From contig OY292279.1 in assembly GCA_958496175.1 (NCBI GenBank), forward strand, positions 18,786,001 through 18,850,000: 64,000 bases of DNA. Direction: 5' to 3'. This DNA comes from Sisyra terminalis. Its lineage: Eukaryota; Arthropoda; Insecta; Neuroptera; Sisyridae. The translations under genes were made by a program, and so were the position numbers. Of the stretch, positions 1 through 11,850 are shown in pieces; positions within the stretch are counted from its first letter, which is position 1, and each line of letters starts with the position of its first letter. The notes beneath the pieces were generated by a model that saw only the letters and a list, made by a program, of their open reading frames with translations, was not told the DNA's origin and searched no databases.

Positions 1-446
1 TAAAAATGAAGCTTTTTCTTTTAATGGTGTTTCCCGAGAAATTATGCAAGCTGTGAGGCTTTTTTTGTGGTGAAAATCACAAAAAATGAGCAAAATCAAG
101 CTTTTTCTAACAATGGCTATTTCCGGTAAAATATGCAAGCAACATTTTTTTTCTCAAAAAGCTTGAGCTTTAAAAACCACCAAAAAATGGCGATTTTTTT
201 TAATACTTTAATACTTATAGAAAAGCTCCAAACGTCAAGTTACCATTACAAAGAGTTTTCCTAGAAAATATGCGAGTGAATTTTTTTTTCCAGAACTTTT
301 GAAAAAAATACCAAAATATTCTGTAGTTATTTTTTCCAAATTCCGAAAGTGTAGTGCTAACTTGATGGACGCAAATCTTAAAAGAATGATGTAAAAGTCC
401 TTATAGCAATAATAGTTTCAATAAACAAATTATTTTTGGTTTAATT
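1..446. repeat. degenerate tandem units, otherwise AT-rich noncoding
   Basis: Two clear and one weak unit share the pattern AAGCTTTTTCT, an AATGG-containing stretch, a TTCC core and ATATGCAAG. They lie near 8-57 and 98-148, with a diverged third near 222-280. Spacing is about 90-125 bases, so this is an old, decayed local duplication. No open frame or splice structure is visible in this stretch. Confidence 0.45.
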
Positions 447-625
447 GATATTTATCGTCGCTTTATAACTATCAAAGTCCTTAGCGACTCTAGGGTAGTA
501 AAAATCTGTAAATCAAGAAATATGGAAAATTTGCTCGCTACGAGATATGAACCTAACACCTACCAGTCAAAGTGACCACTCTAAGTTTTAGAGTGGTCAC
601 TTTGACCACTGGGCCACCAGTAGGC
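447..625 (-). mobile_element. tRNA-derived SINE, copy 1
   Basis: This is the reverse complement of a SINE seen nine times in the window. Read on the minus strand, the head has GGCCCAGTGGTCAAAG (Pol III A-box region) and a degraded B box (GGTTCATATC). The shared body follows (an ATTTCTTGATTTACAG segment, CCCTAGAGTCGCTAAGGAC, and a tail reading TTATAAAGCGACGATAAAT). The head resembles a class II tRNA (Ser/Leu-type GCCGAGTGG). The copy carries an extra perfect hairpin at 568-604, absent from the other copies. Confidence 0.8.
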
Positions 626-2560
626 TTTTCTATGCATTTTCTATTCCCATTCCGTTTTCGTGAAAACAGGTTTTTTACAATTTGTAAAAAGCTGTAAAAT
701 TTTGTTATAGCATTATAAAAATTCTACATATTAAAATAACCCCTAAGCTAATGGGTATAACGTAAGCTTTAAATGGATGTTTCAAATTTATATAATATAA
801 TCACTCCAAAAAAAAAATAATCCATTAAATTTTTTTCTATATAACTCCCATAAAATCATTATAAAGGATACATATTCTATTATCATGTAAAACAAACAAA
901 CAATACCAATATAATTTGCAACCCTTAAAGCCAAACAATCTTCAAAAAAAAAAAAAAATGATTGCTGTCGCTAGGGGTGAAAATACCAAGTCATAATTAC
1001 ATACAATTCAATTGTTAATGTTATATTTCTTTTACGTGTTATTTTTTTTTTACTTATATAATTCGTCACAAATTTTGTATATACAATTTTTTGTTTGTGC
1101 AAAAAGCGAAAAATTGTTTTCCACCCTCATCCCAAACGATTCTTTAATTTGTGTGAACAAATATTATATTTTGGTGAAAATAACAATTCTCTTTTGTAAG
1201 CTTTATGTATCGCCTTGCCGACTGTAAGCTTTGCTTACCCCTGCTGGGGGAAGGTTTCGATTGTTTTGAAATATTATCAAGACTGGGTAATATGGACTTT
1301 TTAATTATTGAAATTCTATTCCGAGTTATGTATTGGAATTATTTGATCGGAAGTTGGAAAATAAAAATGTGATATTTAATTGAAAAACGAAAAACTTTTT
1401 GTATCCACCTTGCATGAAAGTTAAATCATATTAGTAGAAGTTTGTGTTGCAGTTTATGTTGCTTTTAAGGGAAATTTTCATAACAGGAATTTGTATTTTA
1501 AGGGAAGGATATTGTATGAGAGGTAAAAAGTTGAAATAAGTTTTGCTTTTATGAAAAATATTTTTAAAATTTAATTCTTTGTTGAAATAACATAAAAAAT
1601 TGAAAATAAAAGTCAGGAAAAATACTTTGCAAAGCCTTACGAAATGATGCAAAAAATGATTGAATTTGAGGGTGAAGGTAGAGTCCAATATGTATAAAAT
1701 AAATATTTAAAAAAACCAAATGAATTGTATTTTTTTTTTGCCTCGAAAATAACCATAATAATAAATTGTTATAAAATGATTAGAATTCCATGAATGTACT
1801 CAAGACATTTTCTAATTCTAAGTCTTCACATACAAAACGGGAAACCTTTCGGGAAATTTTCCTCAAATATTTTTTATTTCATCAAACAAATCGAACGGGA
1901 ACACAATAGGAAAAACCGGGCACAGAGAAGAAGTAGAAAAAAATACAAATTCACCAATCGGTTGCTACAATTCCATTCGAAAACGACCAACAGAAAAATG
2001 GATTTTCTCTATTTTAGAATTTTCTCGCAAGAAATTTGATTGAATTTGAATATAACTCGATCACCATCTCCATGTCGATGGGGTTGTGGAGGAGGCACGG
2101 GCGATGTCGACATGTTCGATCCCTTCGACAAAATGGAAACGATATAAAACGACTCGCATCAAGTTTCGATTTACTTGCTTGGCCGATCGGTTAAATATTA
2201 CCAAAATTCTATTATTCCCGAAATCCTTGATATTATGGAGTATTATGATTATTATAGCTCAAGTAGATTTTAAGCCTTTCTAATCGGAGGCAGACCCAGG
2301 AATCAATGGCTTGGAATAGGATAAGAGTTTTCATATTCATGCTTATTTACACTACAACTCGAATGTTTCCAATATCAATTGAATCATTTTCGGGAGAAAC
2401 TTTTCTTTCTACAGAAAATATCAGTATCAGAACAAAATTATGCAGAATTCAAGAAAAAGAACATACAGAATATGTAAAATGTAAAACAAAATACATTAAG
2501 CTCTTAAAGCTTTCTAAGTAAATACGTATACCATGCTAGTTCGCAAGTCGTACGGCGGTA
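626..2560. other. gene-free AT-rich DNA
   Basis: Mostly homopolymer-rich AT sequence. Short frames at 1012-1227, 1794-2039, 2086-2283 and 2306-2521 have no recognisable motif and composition like the flanks, so I do not call them genes. Confidence 0.6.
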
Positions 2561-2603
2561 TTACGGAAACATCGTTCGGTCGTGCTTCAGAAATGGTAAG
2601 GCG

Positions 2604-2940
2604 ATTTTTTTTTTGAAGTAAAAGCTTCTTTTGCATCGTTGTAACTTGATTGTGTCGGAAAATACAGCTATTTTCGAAAGTTTGAAGCCCACTTGAAGAG
2701 CAACATTACTTTTGTTGGGAACCACTGGTATACAATTTTGGATTTCTCCTATCACCCATAACCACCGCGCTTCAGCTGCAGCGGTGTGTATATTATCATA
2801 AAATTAATAAAGTAAAATGACTTGAGATATTGAAAAGAAAAATTTTACCCCTTGCATATTTTCCGAAAAAGCGCAATTTAAGTTTCAATTTTTGAAGTGA
2901 AAACTTCTTTAGCATCATTGTAACTTGAAATTTCATGAAA
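2604..2940. repeat. direct duplication of a ~45-bp segment
   Basis: The words TTTTTGAAGT, AAAnCTTCTTT, GCATC and TTGTAACTTG occur in the same order near 2604-2652 and again near 2895-2935. The pattern suggests remnants of one dispersed element, but no termini can be defined. Confidence 0.4.
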
Positions 2941-3448
2941 CGTAAATGCGACAGTTAAATAAGATAAAATTATACATCTATAAGATATAACGAACGAGAA
3001 AATAAAATAGAAAACATTGCAGCGTTCCTTATGTATATGCGCGCCTGCGTATTATGGTACGTTGCTTGAGAATAGTCGTTCTAACAACCATGGTGAATTG
3101 TGTATTGTTCACATATAAACAATTCATTATTTAAATAAAAACATTTATAAAATTTGCGAAAAACGAATACAGATTATTAGAGAAAAGAAGAAAACAAGAC
3201 TAAAAAGACCGCAAAAAGTTCAACGAAAATTTAATAAAATAAATACCAAAGAAATCGTAAATTTTTAACAAGATAAAATTCTAAAGATTTAAATGGCAGA
3301 TTTTAATGTATGTATTAAATTAGATTCGATGATCTCTATCATTGAGTTTTTGGACACTAAATTTATTTTAAAAATATTTAGCAGTCGCCCTGTATCAACA
3401 ACAAGATCAAAAACAGTAGTTGACGATATTTTACGTAATAACGAGTAA

Positions 3449-3592
3449 TTTTCGATCATCCAGCTGTGATTGGCTGATGGTGGGAAAACCCTTTCTTTGT
3501 TTTCTGCTTGGTTCTTCCCTAATTTTCGATCACCCAGCAGTGATTGGCTATTGGTGGGAATGCTCTCGCTATTTTCTGCATGGTTCAGCCAC
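3449..3592. repeat. two-copy ~72-bp tandem repeat with inverted CCAAT motifs
   Basis: Two adjacent units both begin TTTTCGATCA and contain CCAGC, GTGATTGGCT, TGGTGGGAA and a TTTTCTGC-TGGTTC end. Each carries GATTGG, the inverted CCAAT box, so the array could bind NF-Y-like factors, although no gene start is visible nearby. The two units differ mainly in their central 20 bases. Confidence 0.6.
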
Positions 3593-3689
3593 TCGACGTA
3601 GTTAGTCGCATAACGATATATCTATTGATCAAATCGAAACTACAGTATTTATTACATGCTTCAGTTTGGAAAAAGCTGCTTTATAGTAT

Positions 3690-4255
3690 TTGAGGTACTG
3701 TATCATAATTCCTCTATTTTCTGGTAAAAAGTATCTTAGATACTTTTTGAAATGAATTAAATTACTGAATCTAGTTACTTAAAAAATATAAAAGATACCC
3801 AAAAGTTACTTAGATACCAAGAAATTAAATATAGAATTTTATTTTATTATGTTCTATAAAATTTAGTTTATATAATTTATTTTTATCTTTTATCAATTTT
3901 AGAGTGTGTTGTGTCTTTAGGGAATAGACATATGTATATAATTTCCTTTTTCCAATCAAATTAATGATAAGAAATACATTATCTGATTACTTAGGATCTT
4001 TACCTGATACTTTACGAAAGTTAGTACATACATAGTATACACAGTAACTTAAAAAGTATCTTTGTAAGTATCTCAAAAAGTATTTTAAGGTAAATATTAA
4101 ACTTCGTATTTTTAAGATTATCTGGAAACCCAAAGTAACTTAGAATACTTTTTTTAAAAAATTTACTTATTGAGTATCTAAATACTTTCCCTAAGTATCT
4201 TTGAAAGTCAGTAATTAAAGAAATTAATTACTGACTTTTTAATTTTTAATTAATT
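3690..4255. repeat. AAGTATCTTAGATACTT-rich dispersed repeat, copy A
   Basis: Dense in words such as AAAGTATCTTAGATACTTT, AAGTAACTTAGA and CATTATCTGATTAC. The same words in the same order occur at 24110-24480, in reverse at 23590-23930, and in part at 25235-25450. It has no coding capacity and is probably a non-autonomous element that often sits in foldback form. Confidence 0.55.
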
Positions 4256-4261
4256 ACTCAA

Positions 4262-4374
4262 AGCTACTAAGACCTTCAGCGACTCTTGGTTAATAATTAT
4301 CTGTAAATCGAGAAATATACAACAGCTACCAGATTTGGAGCTGCCACCTTGACCACTCTGCCACTTGTAGGCTT
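4262..4374 (-). mobile_element. tRNA-derived SINE, copy 2 (truncated)
   Basis: Minus-strand copy of the SINE family. It has the ACTAAGACCTTCAGCGACTC tail segment, the body word AATCGAGAAATAT, and the head complement TTGACCACTCTGCCAC, but it lacks the B-box region through an internal deletion. Confidence 0.65.
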
Positions 4375-4384
4375 TTTCCAATTT

Positions 4385-4432
4385 TGTAGGTTTTTTTTTT
4401 AATGGGGCAACCTGTGTAATTTATAACCTTCT
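4385..4432. mobile_element. 3' end fragment of the CAAGG-type MITE
   Basis: TTTTTTTTTAATGGGGCAAC followed by CTGTGTAATTTATAACCTT matches the right end of the complete element at 35527-35679. The rest of the element is missing. Confidence 0.6.
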
Positions 4433-4439
4433 GATGGAA

Positions 4440-5030
4440 AAATAAGAACAATTTTTCATGTAGCTATATTTATGAAGATATACTTCTTAAGACGTACCCC
4501 GAAAGAGAAAAAATAAATGATATCACAAATGGAAGTTGGTTTGGGCTGTTATGTTTACTGGACAGTACAAAAATCGGGATTGAAATAAAGAAGGAACAAA
4601 TGCGCATATGCTTAAGCGGGTAACTTCTGCTATATGTAAAATATTAACCAAGTTAACTACGCATAGTATCTTTTATTTCTTTAAATTTTGTAGCAATTTT
4701 TCCGTTTTCTAGCGACAAATAAGTCAATCATTTAAACTCTATCCATTTTTTTTGGAATTTAACTAAGTTATAATAATAAATATATCAAATCAACATAATA
4801 AGCAAACACTGACAAATGTTGGTATATAAGTTGGCAAAGAATAAACGAAAGAGAACAAAGAATGTAAATCCAAATGTGTTGAAAACCAAATAATGTTAAT
4901 CGTTGTCGCAAATTTGAATTAACTGACTGTTGTCATTTGTTTCAACTGTCATTTCAATTTCATTGAACAGTTAATTTTTACTATTTGGCTGTGAATTTTT
5001 TACGAGTTGCTTAAAGTATTTCATTATTAT
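4440..5030 (+). repeat. dispersed repeat E1, near full-length copy
   Basis: It aligns along its length with the reverse complement of 39025-39590. Shared words in order include ATACTTCTTnAGACGTACC, GTTGGTTTGGGCTGTTATGT, GGGTAACTTCTGC, ATGTTGGTATATAAG and GTTGTCATTTGTTTCAACTG. Three 3'-end fragments lie elsewhere (9255-9410, 24785-24890, 50655-50770). Two of these end in a GTGAATATTTCAC hairpin about nine bases before CTAG-T, which resembles a Helitron 3' end. No protein is encoded, and the class is uncertain. Confidence 0.65.
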
Positions 5031-6823
5031 ATTGATGCAAATTTAATAAAGATTTCTAGTTATAAAACAAAAACGATTGATACATATTCTTCGAAAAAAT
5101 TAAACTTTTACAAAGATATATTTAATACATAATTCGTGTAGTGCTATGGCACGTGAACAAATGAATTTTATAGCTATGTTTTACTTATAAACAAAAATGT
5201 ATAACTTTACTTGCGTCCATCAGTTTTAACATTTTTTTTTTTGTATTTTATATAATTTATTTTAGGTTCCTCCCATTGAAACTTTTTCGAAATATACTTT
5301 ATAATTATTTCCGGAAGCGAAAGTTGCACCAATCAAACTTTCGAAAATTCAACCTAAATTCATTTGGGTTAATTATATATTTTTCTGTTTTATAATTCCA
5401 TTCGAACTTTTCCAAAGAGATTATTTTCGTCATTAAAATCTCATAAGCCCGCGTTACTAAAGATCACCTGCTCCCCATCGCCGCTATATCCAGTTTCAAA
5501 AAGCTTTTTGATCTATGTAACTCCGTATACGTAAAATGAATTTTTTTTCTGTTCCACCAAACATAAGAAAAAATTAAACAAGATTCGAGAAAATTAAAGT
5601 ATCGTCGCACAATTTTGATTTTCTCGTCGATAAAAACGAAAAACTAATTTTCACTTTGATTTGAATTTTTCCCCAACACAACAGCATTTAAAAGCGTCGC
5701 GATCGTCTTCGGGGGATGAACTCAGCCTTCTTGTTCCATTTGCGAACAATCTCGGCGTTTTTTTTTTTTAATGATAAAAAACGTAAAAAATGTTCTTTTG
5801 CAGCTTAAAAAGCTCGGGCTTTATGTAGGTGAATGTAATCAGGGTGGAGTGAAAGAAAATGATTATTTTCGTTAAATAACTATGTGATATGATGATTAAT
5901 AGACATTAAATTTCATACGAATAATAATAATAAAGTATTATGATATATTTATGAGATGGAATGACAAGTTTTTCCTCTTTATACATTTCCAGATATGTGT
6001 CACAAATTATGACTGTTGAAAGCTCTGAAGCTCTCTGACGAACTAGCGCAATTTTTCATCGTCTCGCTCCAGCCGAATGTGATCTATTAGCATGAGAGAG
6101 ACGTATGTGGTTCGGACGGTTGTAATATATTTGTATTTCTCTCGAGAGATTACATAATAGAGGGAAAAAAGTTTTTATCAAATGGGCGAATGGAGCTTAG
6201 ATATAAACTTCAAGTTACATATGTATTACATGGCCCCAATATACCACACACTCGATGATATATCTGTGCAATCCGTACCAACTTTCATCGTTTTCGATTT
6301 TCTCGTCGTTTCAGCTAAAGCTTTTCAGCTTTATTGAGTCTATCCGAAAGCTTTCGCTGGCATTAGTGTCATGTGACGGGTGCATACGTACAAGATATAT
6401 GGATAGTCTGAAAATTTACCACCACTGGATTCAAAAAACGGCCTTACAACTTTATTTTCATATGAATTATTAGCAATGTGCTATTCCAATTAATTACATA
6501 AATAACCTCCAATGACTGAGCAATTTAATCATGGTTTTACTATAATCTGTACGAAAACTAATGGATGAAAATTGCAATGAGAATTATTGCAATAAATTAC
6601 TAATTTGCGTTAATTATAAATCTGCAGTGATTACTTCCAACTTACAATACTGTAAAACCTCCAGATTTTGTTCATCTATCTTCTTTTTCCTCTTCTTTTC
6701 CCTTTCTGTACCACACAAGTTAAATCAACAATCAGTGCCTTTAGATGAATTTTATACAATACCTAGCCGATACCTGAGACTTCGTCAGTGTAACATGATA
6801 ATACGTCAACAATGTAAGAAGTA
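5031..6823. other. noncoding, part of higher complexity
   Basis: The stretch 5640-6470 is less AT-rich and free of the repeat families found elsewhere in the window, so it may contain conserved regulatory DNA. Open frames at 6255-6473 and 6561-6956 show no domain, and the second runs into the pogo-like MITE. Confidence 0.4.
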
Positions 6824-7040
6824 CAGTATAATCTCACTAATCCGGCACTTCGATAGATCGGCACATCCAAAAATCCGGCACCCTCCGCCCACGCCTCCGT
6901 TGCCCCTCTATACCTGTGCGCTTTATGAAATGCTTTATTTTATTCATTACCTATGACTTTTTCACTATAATCCAGTAATCTGAACATTCCAATAATCGGG
7001 CATCCTCCGGTTTTTAATAGTGCCGGATTAGTGTAGTTCT
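6824..7040. mobile_element. pogo/Tc1-mariner-type MITE (~217 bp)
   Basis: The left end CAGTATAATCTCACTAATCC continues into GGCAC. The right end reads GTGCCGGATTAGTGTAGTTC, forming inverted repeats. The left base next to the element is TA and the right end runs to TTTTA, consistent with TA target duplication. CAGTATAAT is typical of pogo-like ends. The interior (ATCGGCACATCCAAAAATCC) is non-coding. Confidence 0.65.
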
Positions 7041-7187
7041 TTTAGCTTTCAAGCAATATATATCATAATTGTTTTAATTTCCATTCCTTAGTTCAAAACA
7101 ATGCCCATATCTCTACAATGAATTTTAAATTCATTAAAAATGTTCGTTTATTATATGAATATCATTAATTGAATAGAAAAGGGCAAT

Positions 7188-7612
7188 TTAATGCAAATTC
7201 TCAGAGGAATAAGATCAAAATAAGTAGTTTAATTCTGATTTTCATTTGCGACATTTCGGCCCTTTATTAAGCCTTCCTCAGGCGTTCATAAACAATCGCC
7301 TTAACTTTATCAGCTAAGTCAACTTTAACAATGTTAACTTTGATTCAGTAACTGTCAGCTGTGTTAAGCGGTTAGGTTTATTAAGAGTATAATTTATAAC
7401 TAATTTTTAATAAATTTTTATGTATCCTGGAAGCTCTTATTATTATTTTTTATTAACTGTACCGTATTTATAAAATTAATCATGACAAGGATTATTGTTG
7501 ACAAAGTTAAAAGGATTGTTAATGAACGCCTGAGGAAGGCTTAGTAAAGGGCCGAATCTGAATTTAATTACTTATTTTAATCCTATTCCTCTGAAAATTT
7601 GCATTAAGTTGT
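7188..7612. mobile_element. inverted-repeat element with hammerhead-like motif
   Basis: Arms of roughly 100 bp are inverted copies, sharing CAGAGGAATA, AAAATAAGTA, TTCGGCCCTTTA and AAGCCTTCCTCAGGCGTTCA. They face each other across ~200 bp of AT-rich DNA. The minus-strand left arm contains CUGAGGA, a GGCUU/GGGCC helix II and GAAAUGUC (see the ncRNA entry). The plus-strand right arm has the same motif with GAAU in place of GAAA. The arrangement resembles the Penelope-linked elements at 36 and 42 kb. Confidence 0.6.
7246..7285 (-). ncRNA. hammerhead-ribozyme-like motif (degenerate)
   Basis: On the minus strand: GCCTGAGGA, an extra A, GGCTT-AATAAA-GGGCC (helix II with two G-U pairs), GAAA, UG, UC, then GCAAATG. 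Core positions C3-U4-G5-A6-N7-G8-A9 and G12-A13-A14-A15.1 are intact and the cleavage triplet reads GUC. Helix I has only two clear pairs next to the core. It may be inactive. Confidence 0.4.
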
Positions 7613-8445
7613 TATCACCAAGAATCTGAAATTTAACCATAAAGAAAAAGGCAATAATTGCAGAAATTATCGTAAAAATAAATTATTTAACTGATGTTAA
7701 CAAAATTAAAGCATAAATTTTTATTTTATTTCATTTTTTTAACTAGTTTTTAATTACCTTGATAAAAACCAATAAGTTTTGAGGCAATAGAATAAAATTA
7801 TAATAAAAATTGCGTCATTAAATCTTAATTTAAGGCTAAACATTCATTAACATAGTCTTTATAATATTCCATTTTATAATTTACCATGTCCATTTGAATT
7901 TTCACGTTATAACATAGTAATTATAACGACAGTCTTCTGTTATAAATACCATGACAAAAAGTACGTTCTTGGATGGGAAACTTTTCCGTAAGCGCAAGTG
8001 AAAGTAAACATATACCATATATAAATAAAAGAGATAGAACTATTAAGATTTCTGTTCCTACTCTTTGACAATCCAATGAATATATACATACGAAAGACTC
8101 TATTTGAGTATGTATGGACTTATACATGAACTATGAACTACTTTTACGAAGTCGCATTGTAAGAATTACAATACGTTCGTTCCGGTCCAGCACTGCAATA
8201 ATGAATAACAAAAATAACATGTATTACTGTGTTTTTTTATTTTATTTTTTCATGTAGAATAAAATCGTTACAGACTATCTTATAGCTATATTCATATTTA
8301 AATATTATCGTTTCCCACAGTAAAGACCCACACAAATCTCAATCTCCATATAATATTCTTCCCTATCCTATTATGCCTCATTTTTTATAGTTTCCTACCC
8401 GTAGTTGTTCCTAACTACAGATAAAGATTATTTTAGGAAAAAAAA
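7613..8445. other. gene-free AT-rich DNA
   Basis: I see no repeat boundary, domain or splice structure. The 68-codon minus frame at 7921-8127 shows no motif. Confidence 0.5.
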
Positions 8446-8790
8446 TTATAAAATTTTATATATGAAAAAATAATAATAAAATTTGTCTCTGCAACAATAA
8501 ACCATATACTTTTTTTTGAACCAATACAAGTCATTATAAATATGAGGAAAAACCCTCTTTTGGATATGAAAAACTTGTATTTTGACCGAAAAAAGTCGTA
8601 ATTTTAATGACCAAATAAAAGTCTGAAAATGATAAGTGTGCTTATAAGTTTTTAGTGACGTCACAGTACGCGTACTGAAACCGAGATATAAAATTATCAT
8701 TGAGAGATTACCAAAGAAATTGAAATAATTTACATAATTTTTCATGTTTTCATAATTTTTCGTCATGGAAAACATATTTATATTCTAAAA
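8446..8790 (-). repeat. CRE-bearing dispersed repeat, family 1
   Basis: Contains TGACGTCACAGT (palindrome at 8656-8663) flanked by CCGAGATATAAA and by GAGGAAAAACC. These match, in reverse orientation, words at 30225-30470 and 59560-59720, and in the same orientation 11374-11850. The 109-codon minus frame here shares weak similarity with the frame at 11374-11655 only because both lie in this repeat. Confidence 0.55.
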
Positions 8791-8884
8791 ATTACTGTCA
8801 ATTTTCTCATTGGGAAAAGATGTCATGTAGATTTTAAATAGTTTATATTATTATCATAATATTTAAACAATTTAAACAACCGAT

Positions 8885-9200
8885 CCCTTTGTGTTAAAGT
8901 ACATTTGTCATAGGAAAATATCCATGGTGTTTTGAAGTTTCTGTACTGTGACGTTATTTTAGTACTTGACCAAAAGAAGCTTTTTTAGGCATTTTGAATT
9001 TTACGATTTTTTTGCATTTTTTAATGCATATGTCTTAAATTTTATCAAGTAATGTCAAAAATAAACAATTACATTATATTTTGATTTTAGTTTAGATCAC
9101 TTTTAAAGCATTTAATATTATTGTTAGATCATCTGTATTAGGCCTCTTAAGTAATATAATATTAAAGACGAATATCTTATACTTAAATGACGGATAAATA
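8885..9200 (-). repeat. CRE-bearing dispersed repeat, family 2
   Basis: This is the reverse complement of the family seen at 29230-29560 and 19070-19400. Shared words include GAAGTTTCTGTACTGTGACG, ATGTCTTAAATTTTATCAAG and TAGTTTAGATCACTTTTAAA. The CRE here is mutated (TGACGTTA). Confidence 0.55.
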
Positions 9201-9254
9201 GCCTTTTATTTTTGGACTGTCTATAATATTTAAATATACATCTATGAATATAGT

Positions 9255-9412
9255 AGTCAACGAGTAATCATTGTCTCAAATTTGAATTAACTGATGTTGA
9301 CATTTGTTTCAACATGTAATTCGATTTCATTCAATGGTCAATTTTTTTCATTTGTTAGTTGATTATTTAAAGTTGGGTGTGAATATTTCACAGGTAGATA
9401 CTAGTTATATAA
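9255..9412 (+). repeat. E1 3'-end fragment
   Basis: Contains TCTCAAATTTGAATTAACTG, ATTTGTTTCAAC and ATTTCATTCAA, then GGGTGTGAATATTTCACAGG and TAGATACTAG-T. The terminus matches the 50.65-kb copy exactly at TAGATACTAG, and the hairpin plus CTAG end suggests a Helitron-type element. Confidence 0.55.
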
Positions 9413-9445
9413 AGTATATAAATATATATAAGCATTAAAAAGAGT

Positions 9446-9533
9446 CCGACCGAAACTAGTTTTTTCGGGTGAAACCGTGATTGGCTTCGGGACTCCGGTT
9501 TCGACCAAAAAAACTAGTTTTGGTAGGACATTA
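9446..9533. mobile_element. TIR-only derivative of the GTCCGACCGAAAC element
   Basis: GTCCGACCGAAACTAGTTTT at the left faces AAAACTAGTTTTGGTAGGAC at the right, with CGGGTGAAACCG and CTCCGGTTTCGACC inside. These are the termini of the 35.4-kb and 59.8-kb elements with the ~550-bp interior deleted, leaving an ~88-bp hairpin. Confidence 0.7.
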
Positions 9534-11373
9534 GTACTAAATTATATATTAAACAATTAAGATACAGAAACGATTAAATTAGGATAAATGACGAAAATTT
9601 ATGATTCAGTTTAAAAAAGAGATAATATCAGTTACCCATCTTTGATATATCACTACTTAATTATTTTTCGAATAATTGGTAGTCAAACAGTAAAGATTCA
9701 AAAAATATATCAAGTAACACTTAAATTTAAAACAAATAGTTCTAATTTTCTTTAAAAATATTTAAGTTGAACTACCTTATACATTTTTCATTACTTGAAA
9801 ATGTTTTTTACAAAATACCCATTTTCAAAATTCAGTAACTATCAATTTTAAATAATTAGTTTAAAATATTTATCAACAATTTTAACAATAAGGAAAGCCT
9901 CAAAATTAAAAGGAAACCAATTTTCAAATTAATGAGGCAAAAAGAAAAGAGATAAGATCAATTTGAAGGCAATTTCAAGTAGTTTACGTATAGGGTGATT
10001 TATACATCCAACAAGACTCCATTTGTTTTCCGAGTCCCAACGATCACCTGAGTCGTTTATCTTGACCCTCTGTCCTACTACTTCAATCCGTCAACCCTAT
10101 TTTTAGACATATTGATTTAATAACCTATTTATAAACGACATAAAACAGCAAAGCACAGTCCCAAGACAATCCTCATTACTGAAATCCTAATAAACATAAC
10201 AACCATGAGATGAAAAAAAGATTATTTTTAATTGATTATTATGCTGAAAAAAGCTCACGTACATCCAAACTCCGTTGGCGATTGCGTAAAGCTTCAGCTA
10301 TCGTGATTTGTTTTCGGGGATTTTCATTTGTTCATCTCCATGACAATGGCATTAAATTCGAATAATTTGCCTTATTTATAAATGTAATAACATTGGAAAT
10401 TCAGGAGATAAATCTCATTGTTGGTGTATTCATTACGGGCGAGGGTACGCGTAATATGAACCGACAATGTTGGTGTTTGGATGGGATTGATGTGAGTTAA
10501 TCAAAATGTTAATGTCGTCCAATTGTACGTAAAATAATCAAAATCCAAACGTGTTTCAAATCAAATGAGCAAACAGAGCTCTTATTGGAATATTAACTTG
10601 ATAAATATAATGACAATAATTTGAATATGACGCGGGTTAATTATCATTAGTACCTATGTATATATACAAGTCGGGTAGGTACTTGAAAATGAACTTGGTG
10701 ACTTTCTGTTTAAAAACGTTCTCATATTTTAATTAACGCGAAATACATTTGTAATCAAATTAAAAAGTGTAAAACGTGTCTAATTTCGCATGTTATTTCA
10801 CGCGACTATAAAAAAGCATCAGATTTAAATTACTATTAACTTGAGGGTTTAGAACAAAGAGTAAATATTTTTACTACCGTAAGTACAATTTGTGAAAATG
10901 TAGGGTGATGAGACAATATGAGATATGAAATTTAATGGTTTAGCATTAAAACTTAAAATTTCCGTTATACTCTAAGTTTTGTTACTTGATAAAAGAGACT
11001 AGGAGTAAAACTTAACTTTTCCTTTATATGTATCAAAAACTATTTGATTGGAATTTCTGGGAACTATTTCAGATTACTCAGTGTTGATTACTAAACCCGC
11101 AAAAACTGAAAAACTGTTTTCATTTCCGTTATATATTTCTTTAAAAATCCAGAACCAAATATAACTATCAAATTAACCGCCAAATTTTGCGCAATATGGC
11201 TCCACAATTACGTTACTGTTTGGTAGCAAACTATAAGTTTTTGTGATTTTGTGTTATATATATTAAGTACTTATATCAGGAATGACAAATCTTTTTGAGA
11301 CGTTGGTCAAATTTTGTTCATATTTTTTTAGTAATAGTTCGTGGGTCACTAATGTGTATGGTTCCCATTAATG
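9534..11373. other. gene-free DNA
   Basis: AT-rich at both ends; 10010-10560 is somewhat more complex and shows none of the repeat words. No coding or splice pattern is recognisable. Confidence 0.5.
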
Positions 11374-11850
11374 CTACATAAGATGAAAGAGAAAGGGGGC
11401 GATACAAGTGCTATGGAAGTCTAATTTTATAAACATAACAAATAAATGGTTGCCTAACCATCGTAGGTCAGTTATAAAACTTGCTTTGTCAGTGCCTATC
11501 TCACGGGGGTCATAGGACATTGAAATAAGATTTAGGATGTAGGACTTAACACAATAAACTGTGTGCACATTTTGTATATTGATAAAAAATATTCTTAAAA
11601 GTGGAGAAAAACCAATTTTGAGATTTAAAAAGTGTATATTTTGACTGAATAACAACTTTTAATATTACAGAGCAGATGGAAGTCCGAAAACAATGGTTGC
11701 ACTTATGGATTTTCTATGACGTCACAGTCCATGTCTTGAAAATCCAGATATAAACAGATCATTGACCAATTTATATAAAAAAAATAATAGAGCACACAGT
11801 TTTTTACGTCATTTTACGTCTCGGAAAATATTTTTAAACCAAAAAAAATA
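11374..11850 (-). repeat. CRE-bearing dispersed repeat, family 1
   Basis: Carries TATGACGTCACAGTCCATG (CRE at 11717-11724), then AAAATCCAGATATAAACAGA, and GGAGAAAAACCAATTTTGAG on the other side. It matches 30225-30470 and 59560-59720 in reverse. Confidence 0.6.

Noticed and set aside
6561..6956. 131-codon open frame
   Set aside because: Its last third lies in the pogo-like MITE, and the rest is low-complexity with no family pattern.
8446..11655. Gene family from similar minus frames at 8446-8775 and 11374-11655
   Set aside because: The similarity continues outside the frames and includes the CRE repeat, so it is repeat DNA in the same frame, not conserved protein.
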